Origin: Actinomycetes bacterium
Lineage (GTDB): Bacteria > Actinomycetota > Thermoleophilia > Solirubrobacterales > 70-9
Reading direction: 5' to 3'
DNA: 64,000 nt
Assembly: GCA_016861045.1 (NCBI GenBank)
Contig: BOKP01000002.1
Coordinates: forward strand, 496,001-560,000
Positions 1 to 9,282 of this stretch are shown here, in pieces (within the stretch, counting starts at the first letter, position 1; every line of letters begins with the position of its first letter). The notes below the pieces were generated by a model. It saw nothing but the letters and a program-made list of their open reading frames with translations. It did not search any database and was not told the DNA's origin. Both the position numbers and the translations under genes were made by a program.

Positions 1-687
1 GAGCCCGGCTATCCGGCCGGTCCGGACCGCCGCCTCGGGAATCATCGAGTCGATCAGCATCACCAGCAGCGCCCCGGCGGCGAAGCCGTCGATCGCGGCG
101 GTGAAGGCGGGCCCGGCGGCATCGGCGAGCGCCCAGCCGGCGATCGTCGCCGCCATGACGAGAAGGGCGACCGCGAGCCAGAGCGCGAGGATCGAGCGCC
201 GATCCCGGCCGCCCTCGTGCATCTCGCTCGCCGAGCCGATCGCCTCCGGGAGGTTCGAGATGAAGATCGCGAGCAGGAGGCTGCCGCTCACCCCGTCGCC
301 GGCGGCGAGCCCGATCCCGAGGACCAGCTGCTCGGGGATGCCGTCGAGGGCCGCCCCGAGCGCCAGCGCCGCGCCGCCCTCGCCGGCGCCGATCCCGGGT
401 CGGGACGGGGGCCGATGACCCCGGCGCTCGCCATGGCGGTCGAGCGCGCGGCTCGCGAAGAAGTAGGCGAGGGCGCCGAGGGCGAGGCCGATCGCGACCC
501 AGCCGACGCCGCCGATCTCGAACCCCTCCTGCGCGAGCTCGAAGCTGACGGCGCTGATCAGCGCCCCGGCGCCGAACGCGAGCACCGCGCCGATCTGCCG
601 GTCGGGCCAGCGCCGACGCAGTCCGAACAGGGCGCCAAGCAGAAGCGAGGAGGCGGCGAGCGCCCCCCATCCGGCCGCCGCCGCCAT
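1..687 (-). CDS. ZIP family metal transporter (3' part cut by window start)
   Basis: Reverse-strand reading from ATG at 687: MAAAAGWGALAASSLLLGALFGLRRRWPDRQIGAVLAFGAGALISAVSFELAQEGFEIGG..., with DGIPEQLVLGI and ISNLPEAIGSASEMHEGG motifs typical of ZIP proteins; open to base 1. Confidence 0.75.
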   Translation of the reverse strand, partial: MAAAAGWGALAASSLLLGALFGLRRRWPDRQIGAVLAFGAGALISAVSFELAQEGFEIGGVGWVAIGLALGALAYFFASRALDRHGERRGHRPPSRPGIGAGEGGAALALGAALDGIPEQLVLGIGLAAGDGVSGSLLLAIFISNLPEAIGSASEMHEGGRDRRSILALWLAVALLVMAATIAGWALADAAGPAFTAAIDGFAAGALLVMLIDSMIPEAAVRTGRIAGL

Positions 688-768
688 CAGCCGACCCGCT
701 CCATCCCTCCCAACCTATCCGGCGCGACGGCGCCCGCCGCCGACGGCTTACGATCAGGACGAGCACCG

Positions 769-1341
769 ATGCCGGGCCCGATCCTCTACAGCGACTTCAA
801 CTGCCCCTACTGCTACGCGACCCACGAGCGTCTCGAGCGGCTCGGCCTGCACGACCGGGTCCGCTGGCGCGGCGTCCAGCACTCGCCGGAGCTGCCCCGG
901 CCGATGCGTGCCGCCGCCGGGCCGTTCGCCGCCGAGCTCGCCCGCGAGGTCGAGTCGATCCGCCTCCGCGCTCCCGAGGTGCCGATCGAGCTCCCGACCG
1001 GCAAGCCGAACACCGGGCCCGCGATCGAGCTCGCGGCCGCCGCGGGCGGCGAGGCCGCCGGCGGGCTCGTGCTCGGTCTCTACCGGCGGTTCTGGCGCGA
1101 CGGCGAGGACCTCTCCGATCCCGACGTGCTCGCCGCCGCGCTCGCCGCAAGCGACGGCGACGGGGCGGCGACGGGCCGCGACGGGGCGGCGCTCGCGCGC
1201 GAGTGGCAGCGCGAGTGGTCGCGGCTCGGCGTCGGCGGGGTGCCGCTGCTGGTCGCCGCCGACGGCCGCCACCTCTACGGGCTCGTGGACGCCGAGGAGC
1301 TTGCCCGCTTCATCGCGGCCGACCCCGAGCCCCGGGCCTGA
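769..1341 (+). CDS. DsbA-family (thioredoxin-fold) oxidoreductase / FrnE-HCCA isomerase-like
   Basis: ATG at 769; MPGPILYSDFNCPYCYATHERLERLGL (CPYC motif) and C-terminal GVGGVPLLVAADGRHLYGLVDAEEL. Confidence 0.8.
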   Translation: MPGPILYSDFNCPYCYATHERLERLGLHDRVRWRGVQHSPELPRPMRAAAGPFAAELAREVESIRLRAPEVPIELPTGKPNTGPAIELAAAAGGEAAGGLVLGLYRRFWRDGEDLSDPDVLAAALAASDGDGAATGRDGAALAREWQREWSRLGVGGVPLLVAADGRHLYGLVDAEELARFIAADPEPRA

Positions 1342-1663
1342 TCCGCCGCCGCGGCGGACGGCCGGGCTCAGGCCAGCCGGATGTCGGGCCGCGCGTCCGC
1401 CGGTCCCGACCGCTCGCGCTCGCCGCATGCCGGCGCCGCGCCGGCGCCGGGCCGCGCCGGACCTCGCCGGCCCCGCTTCGCCTCCTCGAGGAGCTGCTCT
1501 GCGACCCAGCTCTCGCAGCACGGCGGCAACCCCCCTCCCGCGACCGACCCGATCATTCGACGCTCGCCGCCGGAACCCGCCATCGTCACCACCTCCAATT
1601 TACACACGATTAGTGGGTAAAGGCTACCAGCGGCCCGGCCCCGGCGCCGGCGAGGAGCTCCCC

Positions 1664-2650
1664 GTGCGAGGATCCGTGGCCATCGGGCCCCGACCGACGA
1701 TCCGCGCCGCCGCCGTCCAGCTCGAAGCTCGCCTCGGCGACGTCGACTGGAACCTCGAGCAGTGCGCGCGGCTCGTCGCCGAGGCGGCCCGCGAGGGGGC
1801 GGAGTGGATCGTGCTGCCGGAGTTCTTCCCGAGCGGCGCCGCGTTCCGGCCCGATCTCGACGATCGCGCCCTGCCCCCGGACGGCGCCGCCACCGGGCTC
1901 CTGCGCGACGTCGCCCGCGAGCACGGCGCCCACGTCGGCGGCTCCTTCCTCTGCCTCGACGGCGACGGCCACGTGCGCAACGCGTTCCTGCTCGCGGGGC
2001 CCGACGGGGGGATCGCCGGCCGCCACGACAAGGACCTGCCGACGATGTGGGAGAGCGCCCTCTACATCGGCGGCGGTGACCCCGGGCTGATCGCCGCCGG
2101 CGGGCTCGGCGTCGGGGTCGCGCTCTGCTGGGAGCTGATGCGGACCGAGACCGTGCGGCGGCTGCGCGGCCGCGTCGATCTCGTGCTCGGCGGCTCCAAC
2201 TGGTGGAGCATCCCGGCGCTGCCGCCGCGCCGGCTCACCGCCCGGCTCGAGGCCGCCAACCGGCGCCGGGCGGTCGCCGCGGCGCCGCTGTTCGCGCCGC
2301 TCGTCGGCGCCCCCGTCGTCCACGGCGCCCAGTCGGGCGCCTTCAACTGCCTCTGGCCGGGGCTGCCGGCGATCTACCATGGCCACTTCGAGGGCGGCGC
2401 GTCGATCACAGGCGGCGACGGCCGCGTGCTCGCCCTCCGCCGCCGCGAGGAGGGCCCGGGGGTGGCCGTCGCCGACGTCGCCACCGGCCGCGGCGCCGGG
2501 GCGTCGCCGCCCGATCGGTTCTGGCTCCACCGGCGCGGCGCGGTCGCCGCGCTCGCCTGGGCCTACCAGAACCCGCTCGGGCGCCGCCACTACCGGCGGG
2601 CACGCGAGCGGCGGCTCGCCGCAGCCGATCGGGCCCGCACGGCCCGCTGA
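1664..2650 (+). CDS. carbon-nitrogen (nitrilase superfamily) hydrolase
   Basis: IRAAAVQLEARLGDVDWNLEQCARLVAEAAREGAEWIVLPEFFPSG, HDKDLPTMWE, GVALCWELMR (Glu-Lys-Cys triad regions). GTG start at 1664 or 1676. Confidence 0.8.
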   Translation: MRGSVAIGPRPTIRAAAVQLEARLGDVDWNLEQCARLVAEAAREGAEWIVLPEFFPSGAAFRPDLDDRALPPDGAATGLLRDVAREHGAHVGGSFLCLDGDGHVRNAFLLAGPDGGIAGRHDKDLPTMWESALYIGGGDPGLIAAGGLGVGVALCWELMRTETVRRLRGRVDLVLGGSNWWSIPALPPRRLTARLEAANRRRAVAAAPLFAPLVGAPVVHGAQSGAFNCLWPGLPAIYHGHFEGGASITGGDGRVLALRRREEGPGVAVADVATGRGAGASPPDRFWLHRRGAVAALAWAYQNPLGRRHYRRARERRLAAADRARTAR

Positions 2651-2664
2651 GCCCGCGTTCGCGC

Positions 2665-3621
2665 TCAGCGGCGCCGATCGGCTCCGATCGCGAGCTCCTT
2701 GAAGCCCTGCCGCCAGCTCGGGTAGCGCAGGACCCAGTCGAGCTCGCGCTTGGCCTTCGCGTTCGAGGCACCGCGGATCGCCGTCATCAGGATCACTCCG
2801 TGCTCGCCGGCGGTGAGCCGACCGACCCATGCCGGCAGGTGGCGCGGCGGCTTCGCCCCGAGCACCCGGGCGAGGTACGGCAGCCACTCGCGTACCGGGG
2901 CGGGATCGTCATCGACGACGTTGTAGATGCCGGGATCGCCGCCCTCGATCGCCGCCGCTGTCGCGCTGGCGGCGTCATGGATGTGGATCAGCGACCAGAT
3001 CCCGCCGCCGTCCCCGACGATCGGAAACCGGCGCCCGCGGATCAGCTCGGTCTGCTCGCCGGACGGCCCCAGCGACGTCCCGCTGCCGTAGAAGCCGCCG
3101 TAGCGGAGCGCGATCCCCTCGAGGCCCTCGGCCCCGGTCACGGCGCGCTCGAGGTATCTGATCGCGTCGACCGTCGCGCGCACGGCCCGGGGCGGGTCCG
3201 GGTCGAGGGGGTCCTCCTCGGTCTTCACGGGCCCGCCCTCCCGCGCGTACGGCCAGCCGGCGAAGCTCTGGGCGACGATGCGCCGGGCGCCGCCGTCGCG
3301 CGCCGCTGCGATCAGGTTGTCGGTGCCCTCGGTCCGGAGCCGGTTGGTCCGCGCGAACGTGCGCTCGAAGCGGCGGAGGTCGAGGTCGCCGCCGAGCGCC
3401 GTCATCTGGTGGACGACGACCTCGGGCTCGGTCGCGGCGACCGCCCGGGCGACCGCCTCGCGGTCGAGGCCGTCGGCCGCAACCGAGTCCACGCGGTCCG
3501 CCGCCGCGGCCGCGGCCGCGCCGTGGCGGCTCATCGCCGTCACCTCGTGCCCGCGGCGCGCCAGGAGCGGAACGAGCTCCCGGCCGATCGCACCGGTCGC
3601 TCCGGCGATGAAGACCCTCAT
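2665..3621 (-). CDS. NAD-dependent epimerase/dehydratase family protein
   Basis: MRVFIAGATGAIGRELVPLLARRGHEVTAMSRHG (GxxGxxG Rossmann motif). Confidence 0.82.
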   Translation of the reverse strand: MRVFIAGATGAIGRELVPLLARRGHEVTAMSRHGAAAAAAADRVDSVAADGLDREAVARAVAATEPEVVVHQMTALGGDLDLRRFERTFARTNRLRTEGTDNLIAAARDGGARRIVAQSFAGWPYAREGGPVKTEEDPLDPDPPRAVRATVDAIRYLERAVTGAEGLEGIALRYGGFYGSGTSLGPSGEQTELIRGRRFPIVGDGGGIWSLIHIHDAASATAAAIEGGDPGIYNVVDDDPAPVREWLPYLARVLGAKPPRHLPAWVGRLTAGEHGVILMTAIRGASNAKAKRELDWVLRYPSWRQGFKELAIGADRRR

Positions 3622-3754
3622 GGTCGACCTCCTCGGGTGCGGCTCTCGTCCGTGAGTCGGAGGATCGGCGCCGCGGGGCCGTCGCCCGGCGGCCGTCGAT
3701 CCGCCCAACGTCCTGTCAGTTTGACCTACCCGGCGCGCCGGGTAGGTCGGAGGC

Positions 3755-4531
3755 TCACGCGCCGCGCCAGACCGGGTCGCGGCCCTCGGCGAACGCCCGC
3801 GGACCCTCGGCGGCGTCCGCCGACCCCTCGACCCGCGCCAGCGCCGGGATGCTGCCGTCGCGAAGCCGCCGGTAGCCGTCGGGAACCGGCAGGTGTGCGG
3901 TCGCGTCCACGATCGCCTTCACCGCCCGGACGGCGAGCGGAGCCGCCGCCTCGATCCTCGCCGCCAGCTCGCGCGCCGCGGGCAGCAGCGCGGCGGGCTC
4001 GACGACGCGGTTGACGAGGCCGAGGCGCGCCGCCCGCCCGGCATCGATCGGCTCGCCGGTGAGCAGGATCTCCATCGCGATCGCCCGCGGCAGCCGCTTC
4101 GGCAGCCGCAGGACGCCGCCGGCGTCGGCGACGAAGCCGCGATTGACCTCGGGCAGCGAGAAGCGGGCGCCCTCGGCGGCGACGACGAGGTCGCAGGCGA
4201 GGGCGAGCTCGAATCCGCCACCCGCCGCGTATCCGTTGACGGCGGCGATCACCGGCTTGTCGAGGTCGAACATCTCGGTCAGGCCGGCGAACCCGCCGGG
4301 CCCGAAGTCCTCGGAGTCGCCGGCCGCGGCCGCCTTCAGGTCCCAGCCGGCCGAGAAGAACCGCTCGCCGCCGCCGGTGATGATCGCCACGCGCAGGCCG
4401 TCGTCGGCGGCGAAGGCGGCGAGCTGCTCCCCGAGCTCGCGGCTCGTGCGCGAGTCGATCGCGTTCGCCGGCGGCCGGTCGACGGTCAGCTCGAGGATCC
4501 CGCCCTGGTGCCGCGACCGGACCGCTGCCAT
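3755..4531 (-). CDS. enoyl-CoA hydratase/isomerase family protein
   Basis: Crotonase motifs; both catalytic Glu present in [31 protein letters not shown]. Confidence 0.85.
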   Translation of the reverse strand: MAAVRSRHQGGILELTVDRPPANAIDSRTSRELGEQLAAFAADDGLRVAIITGGGERFFSAGWDLKAAAAGDSEDFGPGGFAGLTEMFDLDKPVIAAVNGYAAGGGFELALACDLVVAAEGARFSLPEVNRGFVADAGGVLRLPKRLPRAIAMEILLTGEPIDAGRAARLGLVNRVVEPAALLPAARELAARIEAAAPLAVRAVKAIVDATAHLPVPDGYRRLRDGSIPALARVEGSADAAEGPRAFAEGRDPVWRGA

Positions 4532-4679
4532 CGACGCAGCCTACCCGCGCCGCCGGGCCCGCGGACCGCGGCGCGGTCCGCGGCCGGGACGCGACCGCCC
4601 GCAACCGCGAGGCCGGGCGCCGGAAGCCGGGCGGGCGCGTCGCCGAAAGGGGGCGGCGAACCCGCCGCGGGAGCCGCCG

Positions 4680-6143
4680 TCAGCGCGACGGCCGCGCGCG
4701 CCAGAGGACGAACACGGGATCCTGGCCGACGCTCAGCCGGACCACGCCGCCCCGCTGCCGCGGATGCCGTCGCGAGCCCAGCAGGTCCACGACCGTCGCC
4801 GGAGCCTCGACCGGCACCCGCACCGCGATCGTCTCGGCCGGCGTGCCCGGCTCCACGCGGGCGAGCGGGCTCGGGTCCGCCGGAGGCTGCTCGTTCGCGT
4901 ACCAGACGGCGAGCAGCCTGCGGCCGCCGGAGCCGCGGAACGCCGGCGCGTAGCCGCGGTCGACTCCGCCCGCCCCCTGCGGCAGGCCCAGCGCCCGGGC
5001 GCGGTCGCCGGCGTAGCGCCAGCCTCGCGCTCCGAGGAGGCCGTGGAGCGTCTCGAGGGCGCGGAAGGCCGGCTTCGGGCGCCCGTCGCTACGGAAGAAG
5101 CCGAAGTGGGCCTCCTGGTTGGTGCCCGACGGATCGACGTAGTCGCCCCACGTGTACCAGGTGACGACCGGCACGCGGCGCGCCCAGGACAGCAGCGCCA
5201 GACGCGCCACGTACCGCGCCTGGCGGCGCTCGGTCACGCCGTTGCCGACCGGGTTGGTCGGCCAGCCGACCTCGGTGTTCCAGAGCGGCTTGCGGCCGAG
5301 CCCGTGGCGGCGCAGGACCCGGCGCAGCCGCGTCGCCGCGCCGATCACCGAGCCGCGATCCGCGACCACCGACTCCGGAGACGTGAAGGGGTAGGGATAC
5401 GGGTGGTAGCCGACCGCGTCGAAGCAGCGGCCGATCCGCGGGCCGCCCGCGGTGAGCACCTGGTCGAGGAACTCGACGGCGCCCGTGCCGATGAAGGGCG
5501 GGAAGAACATCCCCCCGAACGCCACGGGCGCGCTCCGGTCGGAGCGGCGCACGGAGCGGTGGGCCGCGCAGAGCAGGCGTCCGTACGCGGTCGGGTCCTC
5601 GCGAGGCTCCCAGAAGCGCCAGCCCTCGTTCTCCTCGTTCCAAACCTCCCAGCCCCAGACCTCGCCGCGGTAGCGGCGGGCGACGTCGCCGGCGAAGCGG
5701 GCGAACGTGCGCGGCGCGTCCGGCGGGTAGTACTGCGGGTCGCCGATCCCGAACGGGGGGATCGGCTGCTGCCCGTTCCGGTACGCCTCGCCGCCGGCGA
5801 GCGAGTAGTCGGGGTGCCCGTAGGCGAGGATGCCCAGGACCCTCAGGCCGGCGCGCCGGATGATCCGCACCTCGCGGTCCAGGGCCCGCCACCGGTAGTC
5901 GTGCAGCGGAGCTCCGATCGGTTCGAGCGACGTCCAGTTGAAGTCGAGCCGCACGACGCGGACTCCGGCGTGGCGCAGCCGCCGGTAGGAGCGGACGCGC
6001 TCGGCCGCCGACGCGCCGCGCACGAAGTTGGCGTTGAAGGCCACAAGCGGCGCACCGCTGCCGGCCGCCGGGGCCGCATCGGCCGGCGCGGCGGCCACGA
6101 GCCCTCCCAACAGGGCGAGCACGACCATCAGCGAGCGGCGCAC
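4680..6143 (-). CDS. secreted glycoside hydrolase-like protein (GH5/GH39-like TIM barrel)
   Basis: Signal peptide MRRSLMVVLALLGGLVAAAPADA; RRLRHAGVRVVRLDFNWTSLEP, WGWEVWNEENEGWRFW, KPLWNTEVGWPT. Confidence 0.75.
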   Translation of the reverse strand: MRRSLMVVLALLGGLVAAAPADAAPAAGSGAPLVAFNANFVRGASAAERVRSYRRLRHAGVRVVRLDFNWTSLEPIGAPLHDYRWRALDREVRIIRRAGLRVLGILAYGHPDYSLAGGEAYRNGQQPIPPFGIGDPQYYPPDAPRTFARFAGDVARRYRGEVWGWEVWNEENEGWRFWEPREDPTAYGRLLCAAHRSVRRSDRSAPVAFGGMFFPPFIGTGAVEFLDQVLTAGGPRIGRCFDAVGYHPYPYPFTSPESVVADRGSVIGAATRLRRVLRRHGLGRKPLWNTEVGWPTNPVGNGVTERRQARYVARLALLSWARRVPVVTWYTWGDYVDPSGTNQEAHFGFFRSDGRPKPAFRALETLHGLLGARGWRYAGDRARALGLPQGAGGVDRGYAPAFRGSGGRRLLAVWYANEQPPADPSPLARVEPGTPAETIAVRVPVEAPATVVDLLGSRRHPRQRGGVVRLSVGQDPVFVLWRARPSR

Positions 6144-6407
6144 ACCGGAGACGATAGCCGGGATCCCGTCGCGGAACGAGCCCTCGGAGCCCGCCGGGAC
6201 GGCGCCCGCGGCCGCCCGCCCGCCGGGTCCGGGAACGGGTGCGCCGGGTCCGGGTGCGGTGCGCCGGCCGCGGGCGCCGCCCCCTCGCCGGGCCTCGGCC
6301 GCCCGGCGAGGGGGGTGGCCGACTTCACACCGCGGGCCCCTGTCGAAAGCGGCCGCCGGCGCTGATCATCGCTGTGCAAGGTCAAACCGCTCCGAAAGGG
6401 AGAAGAC

Positions 6408-6794
6408 ATGTTCAACAGCACCAGGATCCGCACCGCCCTCCTCGCCCTCGCCGTCTCGGTCACGGCCCTCGGCGCCGTCGCCTCCGCGCAGGCCGCCGGC
6501 AAGGCCGAGACCAAGGTCACGATCAAAGGCGAGGGCGGCGACTACTACGGCTACGTCAAGAGCTCCGACGAGGACCGCTGCGCCTATGAGCGCAAGGTCA
6601 AGGTCTTCAAGCAGCTCGGCTCCGTCCAGGACCCCAAGCACGACCTGAAGATCGGCAGCGACTACGCGGAGCCGAGCGGCGGCAAGCACATGTGGTCGAT
6701 CGGCAACTCCGGCTACAAGCACGGCCGCTTCTACGCCAAGGTCGGCAAGACCGACTACTGCAAGGGCGACACCTCGAAGACGATCGACCGCTAG
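6408..6794 (+). CDS. small secreted hypothetical protein
   Basis: Signal peptide MFNSTRIRTALLALAVSVTALGAVASAQAA; purine-rich SD (gaaagggagaag) just upstream of ATG. Confidence 0.65.
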   Translation: MFNSTRIRTALLALAVSVTALGAVASAQAAGKAETKVTIKGEGGDYYGYVKSSDEDRCAYERKVKVFKQLGSVQDPKHDLKIGSDYAEPSGGKHMWSIGNSGYKHGRFYAKVGKTDYCKGDTSKTIDR

Positions 6795-6944
6795 CGGTCA
6801 TCCGTCCGCGGCGGGCGGCCCGGTGGCTTCGGCCGCCGGGCCGCTTCGTCGCCCGGGCGCATGCCCCACGGCACCGCCGCGCTCCCGACCCCGGCCGCCA
6901 CGCTCGCGCCGGCGCTACCCTTCCGCGTTGCGCCCCGGCGCCCC

Positions 6945-7034
6945 GGAGGGGTGGCAGAGCGGTTGAATGCGGCGGTCTCGAAAACCGTTATACGTCGATT
7001 TGGCGTATCGAGGGTTCGAATCCCTCCCCCTCCG
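6945..7034 (+). tRNA. tRNA-Ser(CGA)
   Basis: GGAGGGG/CCCCTCC acceptor, GGTTCGAATCC T-arm, anticodon loop CTCGAAA, long variable arm; CCA not encoded. Confidence 0.93.
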
Positions 7035-7037
7035 CTC

Positions 7038-8034
7038 TGTCATGAGTCGCGACATAGGTCCCACCTGAGTCGCGACATAGGTCACTTCGGGGAGCCGGGC
7101 CGCCGGCCCGGCTCCCTCTCCGGGTTCCGCCAGTAGGAACGCTCGGGATCGATCCGGTGAGCTGAGAGCACCTCGCCCGTCGCGAGCTCGATCACCGTGA
7201 CCGTCCGCTCGTCCGCAAGGGCGAGCATCCGCTTGCCGGCCTTGGCGCGGCCGACCCCCAGGTGGTGCATCCGCCCGCCCCGGCGGAAGCTGACCCCGCC
7301 CGTCTTGTCGATCCGGTCGTAGCGCACCCGGTAGTGGGCGCCGGCGCCGTTGGCGGACGGCAGGGCCTTGGACGTGGCCCGGTAGGCGGCGGCCGGGGTG
7401 ATCCGCCCCAGCGCCCTGTGGAGCCGGCGCTCGTTGTAGTGGGCGCGGAAGGCGTCGAGCCGGCCCTGCAGCTCGCCGAGGCCTCGGGCCGGGGGCCTGG
7501 CTGCGAGCCAGCGCTTCAGCGTCTGGTGGAAGCGCTCGATCTTGCCCTGGGTCTGCGGATGGCCCGGGGATCCGTTCTTTCTGGCGAACCCCGAGACTGG
7601 CCAGCAGGTATTCGAAGGCGTTTCTGCCACCGGTGAAGCGCGCGGTGTAGACGCAGGCGTTGTCGGTCAGGGTCGAGGCCGGAGCCCCGAACCCCTCGAC
7701 CACCTGCAAGAACGAGGCGACGACCGTCTCCCCGTCGACGGGCTGATGGGCGGCGCAGCGCAGCAGGTAGCGGGAGTGATCGTCAAGCCAGTTGAGGATC
7801 CCGGCCTCGGCGGCCACCTCCCCGACGGTTGCTTGCTTGGCGATGACCTTGAGGACGGCGACGCGAGCTTTAGACATCCGCCGACACTGGAACCCGACCA
7901 GGACGGCGAGCCGGCAGCCGATCCTCCGGTCGGCCCAGAGGGCCGACCTCCGGCTCAGCTACCGGTCGAGGTGTGACCTATGTCCCGACTCACCGGTGAC
8001 CTATCAGGTGTGACATATGTCTTGGCGCTGGACA
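7038..8034 (-). mobile_element. IS481-like insertion element, internally deleted and frameshifted
   Basis: TGT...ACA termini; related terminal repeats (TGTCATGAGTCGCGACATAGGTCCCACCTGA vs TGTCCAGCGCCAAGACATATGTCACACCTGA); flanked by exact 15-bp direct repeat CCTCCCCCTCCGCTC (7023-7037, 8035-8049). Confidence 0.85.
7082..7877 (-). pseudogene. IS481-family transposase pseudogene
   Basis: N-terminus MSKARVAVLKVIAKQATVGEVAAEAG joins directly to ILNWLDDHSRYLL (DDE core); the reading then shifts frame to GSPGHPQTQGKIERFHQTLKRWLAARP...HYNERRLHRALGRITPAAAY. Confidence 0.85.
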
Positions 8035-8105
8035 CCTCCCCCTCCGCTCAAGGCGAGCGCCGAGCGGCTCCAGGCGGCGGCCGGGCGGCTTGGCCCCCCG
8101 AATCG

Positions 8106-9077
8106 CTAGCGACCGGTGAGGCTCCAGGTGTAGGTGGCACCGGGGTCGACCTGCGAAGCGACGGTGCCCTTGAGTTGCTTGGTCCCGAACGGCAGGCCGC
8201 GGCGGCCTGTGTAGAGGGCCACGGGATGGACCGGCCCGACGCCACCGTAGTACCCACCGCCCGGGCAGGTTCCGGTGATCGGATAGGTCGCTCCGGAGAG
8301 GGCGATGGCCCGGGCGGCGTAGCGCTCGGACTCGTAGTTCGCATCGAGGTCGTCGCCTCCCGTCTCGAGCAGGAGAGTGCCCGATCCGGCCACGGAAGTG
8401 CATGCGGGGGGCAGCGACCCGGAATGGGTGTACTTGACCGCGCCACCCCGGTTCGTCCATATGAACCTGCCGGCGCCGCCGTACCTCTTGAACGTGTAGG
8501 CGACATCGACGCCAGCGCCCGTTGACGTCCAGGTCTCGCGCATTCCCGGGAAGTACGGACCGCCCAGGCCCCAGCCGGATCCGCTCAGAACCCCGGTCCA
8601 GTCGCGGTAGGTCGAGTAGAAGGAATCGAAGGTCTTCTTCACCCGTGCGCAGTTGTTGTCCTCGTTCGACTCCCTCACCTCACCGGTGACGTCCGTGCAC
8701 ACCAGGATCCCGTATCCACCGGGCGGATGGTCATTGGAGCGGCTCACCGGTCGCGACCGTGGCCTGTCGATTTCTCTTGGTTTGAGCCTCGGGACCGAGA
8801 ACTGCCTGAGCTCGTACTTGTCGCCATCGCGGGCCAGGTAAGCCCCGGTGACGGATCGGCCGGCCTTGGCCCTGCCCCGGTTCTCAGTGTCGATGCCGAT
8901 CTCGAGGTTGATACTCTCGGACCTGAACGCATACTCCTTGCCGTCGACCTGAGCGCCCGAGACGACCAGGTCCGGCCTGCCCCCTCCTCCCCTGCCGGCG
9001 ACCGCCTCGGATGCGAACACGAGGCCGATCGTCAGCACCATCGAGACTGCTCCGGCCCGTCGGCCGAATCGCTTCAT
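8106..9077 (-). CDS. secreted protein with CARDB-like domain
   Basis: Signal peptide; GRPDLVVSGAQVDGKEYAFRSESINLEIGIDTENRGRAKAG...LVCTDVTGEVRESNEDNNCARVKKTF resembles CARDB. Confidence 0.6.
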   Translation of the reverse strand: MKRFGRRAGAVSMVLTIGLVFASEAVAGRGGGGRPDLVVSGAQVDGKEYAFRSESINLEIGIDTENRGRAKAGRSVTGAYLARDGDKYELRQFSVPRLKPREIDRPRSRPVSRSNDHPPGGYGILVCTDVTGEVRESNEDNNCARVKKTFDSFYSTYRDWTGVLSGSGWGLGGPYFPGMRETWTSTGAGVDVAYTFKRYGGAGRFIWTNRGGAVKYTHSGSLPPACTSVAGSGTLLLETGGDDLDANYESERYAARAIALSGATYPITGTCPGGGYYGGVGPVHPVALYTGRRGLPFGTKQLKGTVASQVDPGATYTWSLTGR

Positions 9078-9282
9078 CGCTTCAACGCACCTTCGTGGCA
9101 ACACGCACATGAACTTACACCGATAAGCATCTTGACGCAATGTGATTCGCGTCAAGGGATACGGTGCGCCCAGATGACTAGGTATCCCCTACTGATGTCT
9201 CTAGGTACTCACTACTAATGCCAGGTGTGTCGAACTCCCGACACACTGATCCCGTATTGCGTCCACTGGTCGAGGGAGGACG

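Noticed and set aside
1368-1607. 79-aa minus-strand ORF upstream of the nitrilase gene (GLPPCCESWVAEQLLEEAKRG)
   Set aside because: Possibly real small protein with a plausible divergent position, but no supporting motif or convincing SD; not enough evidence to call.
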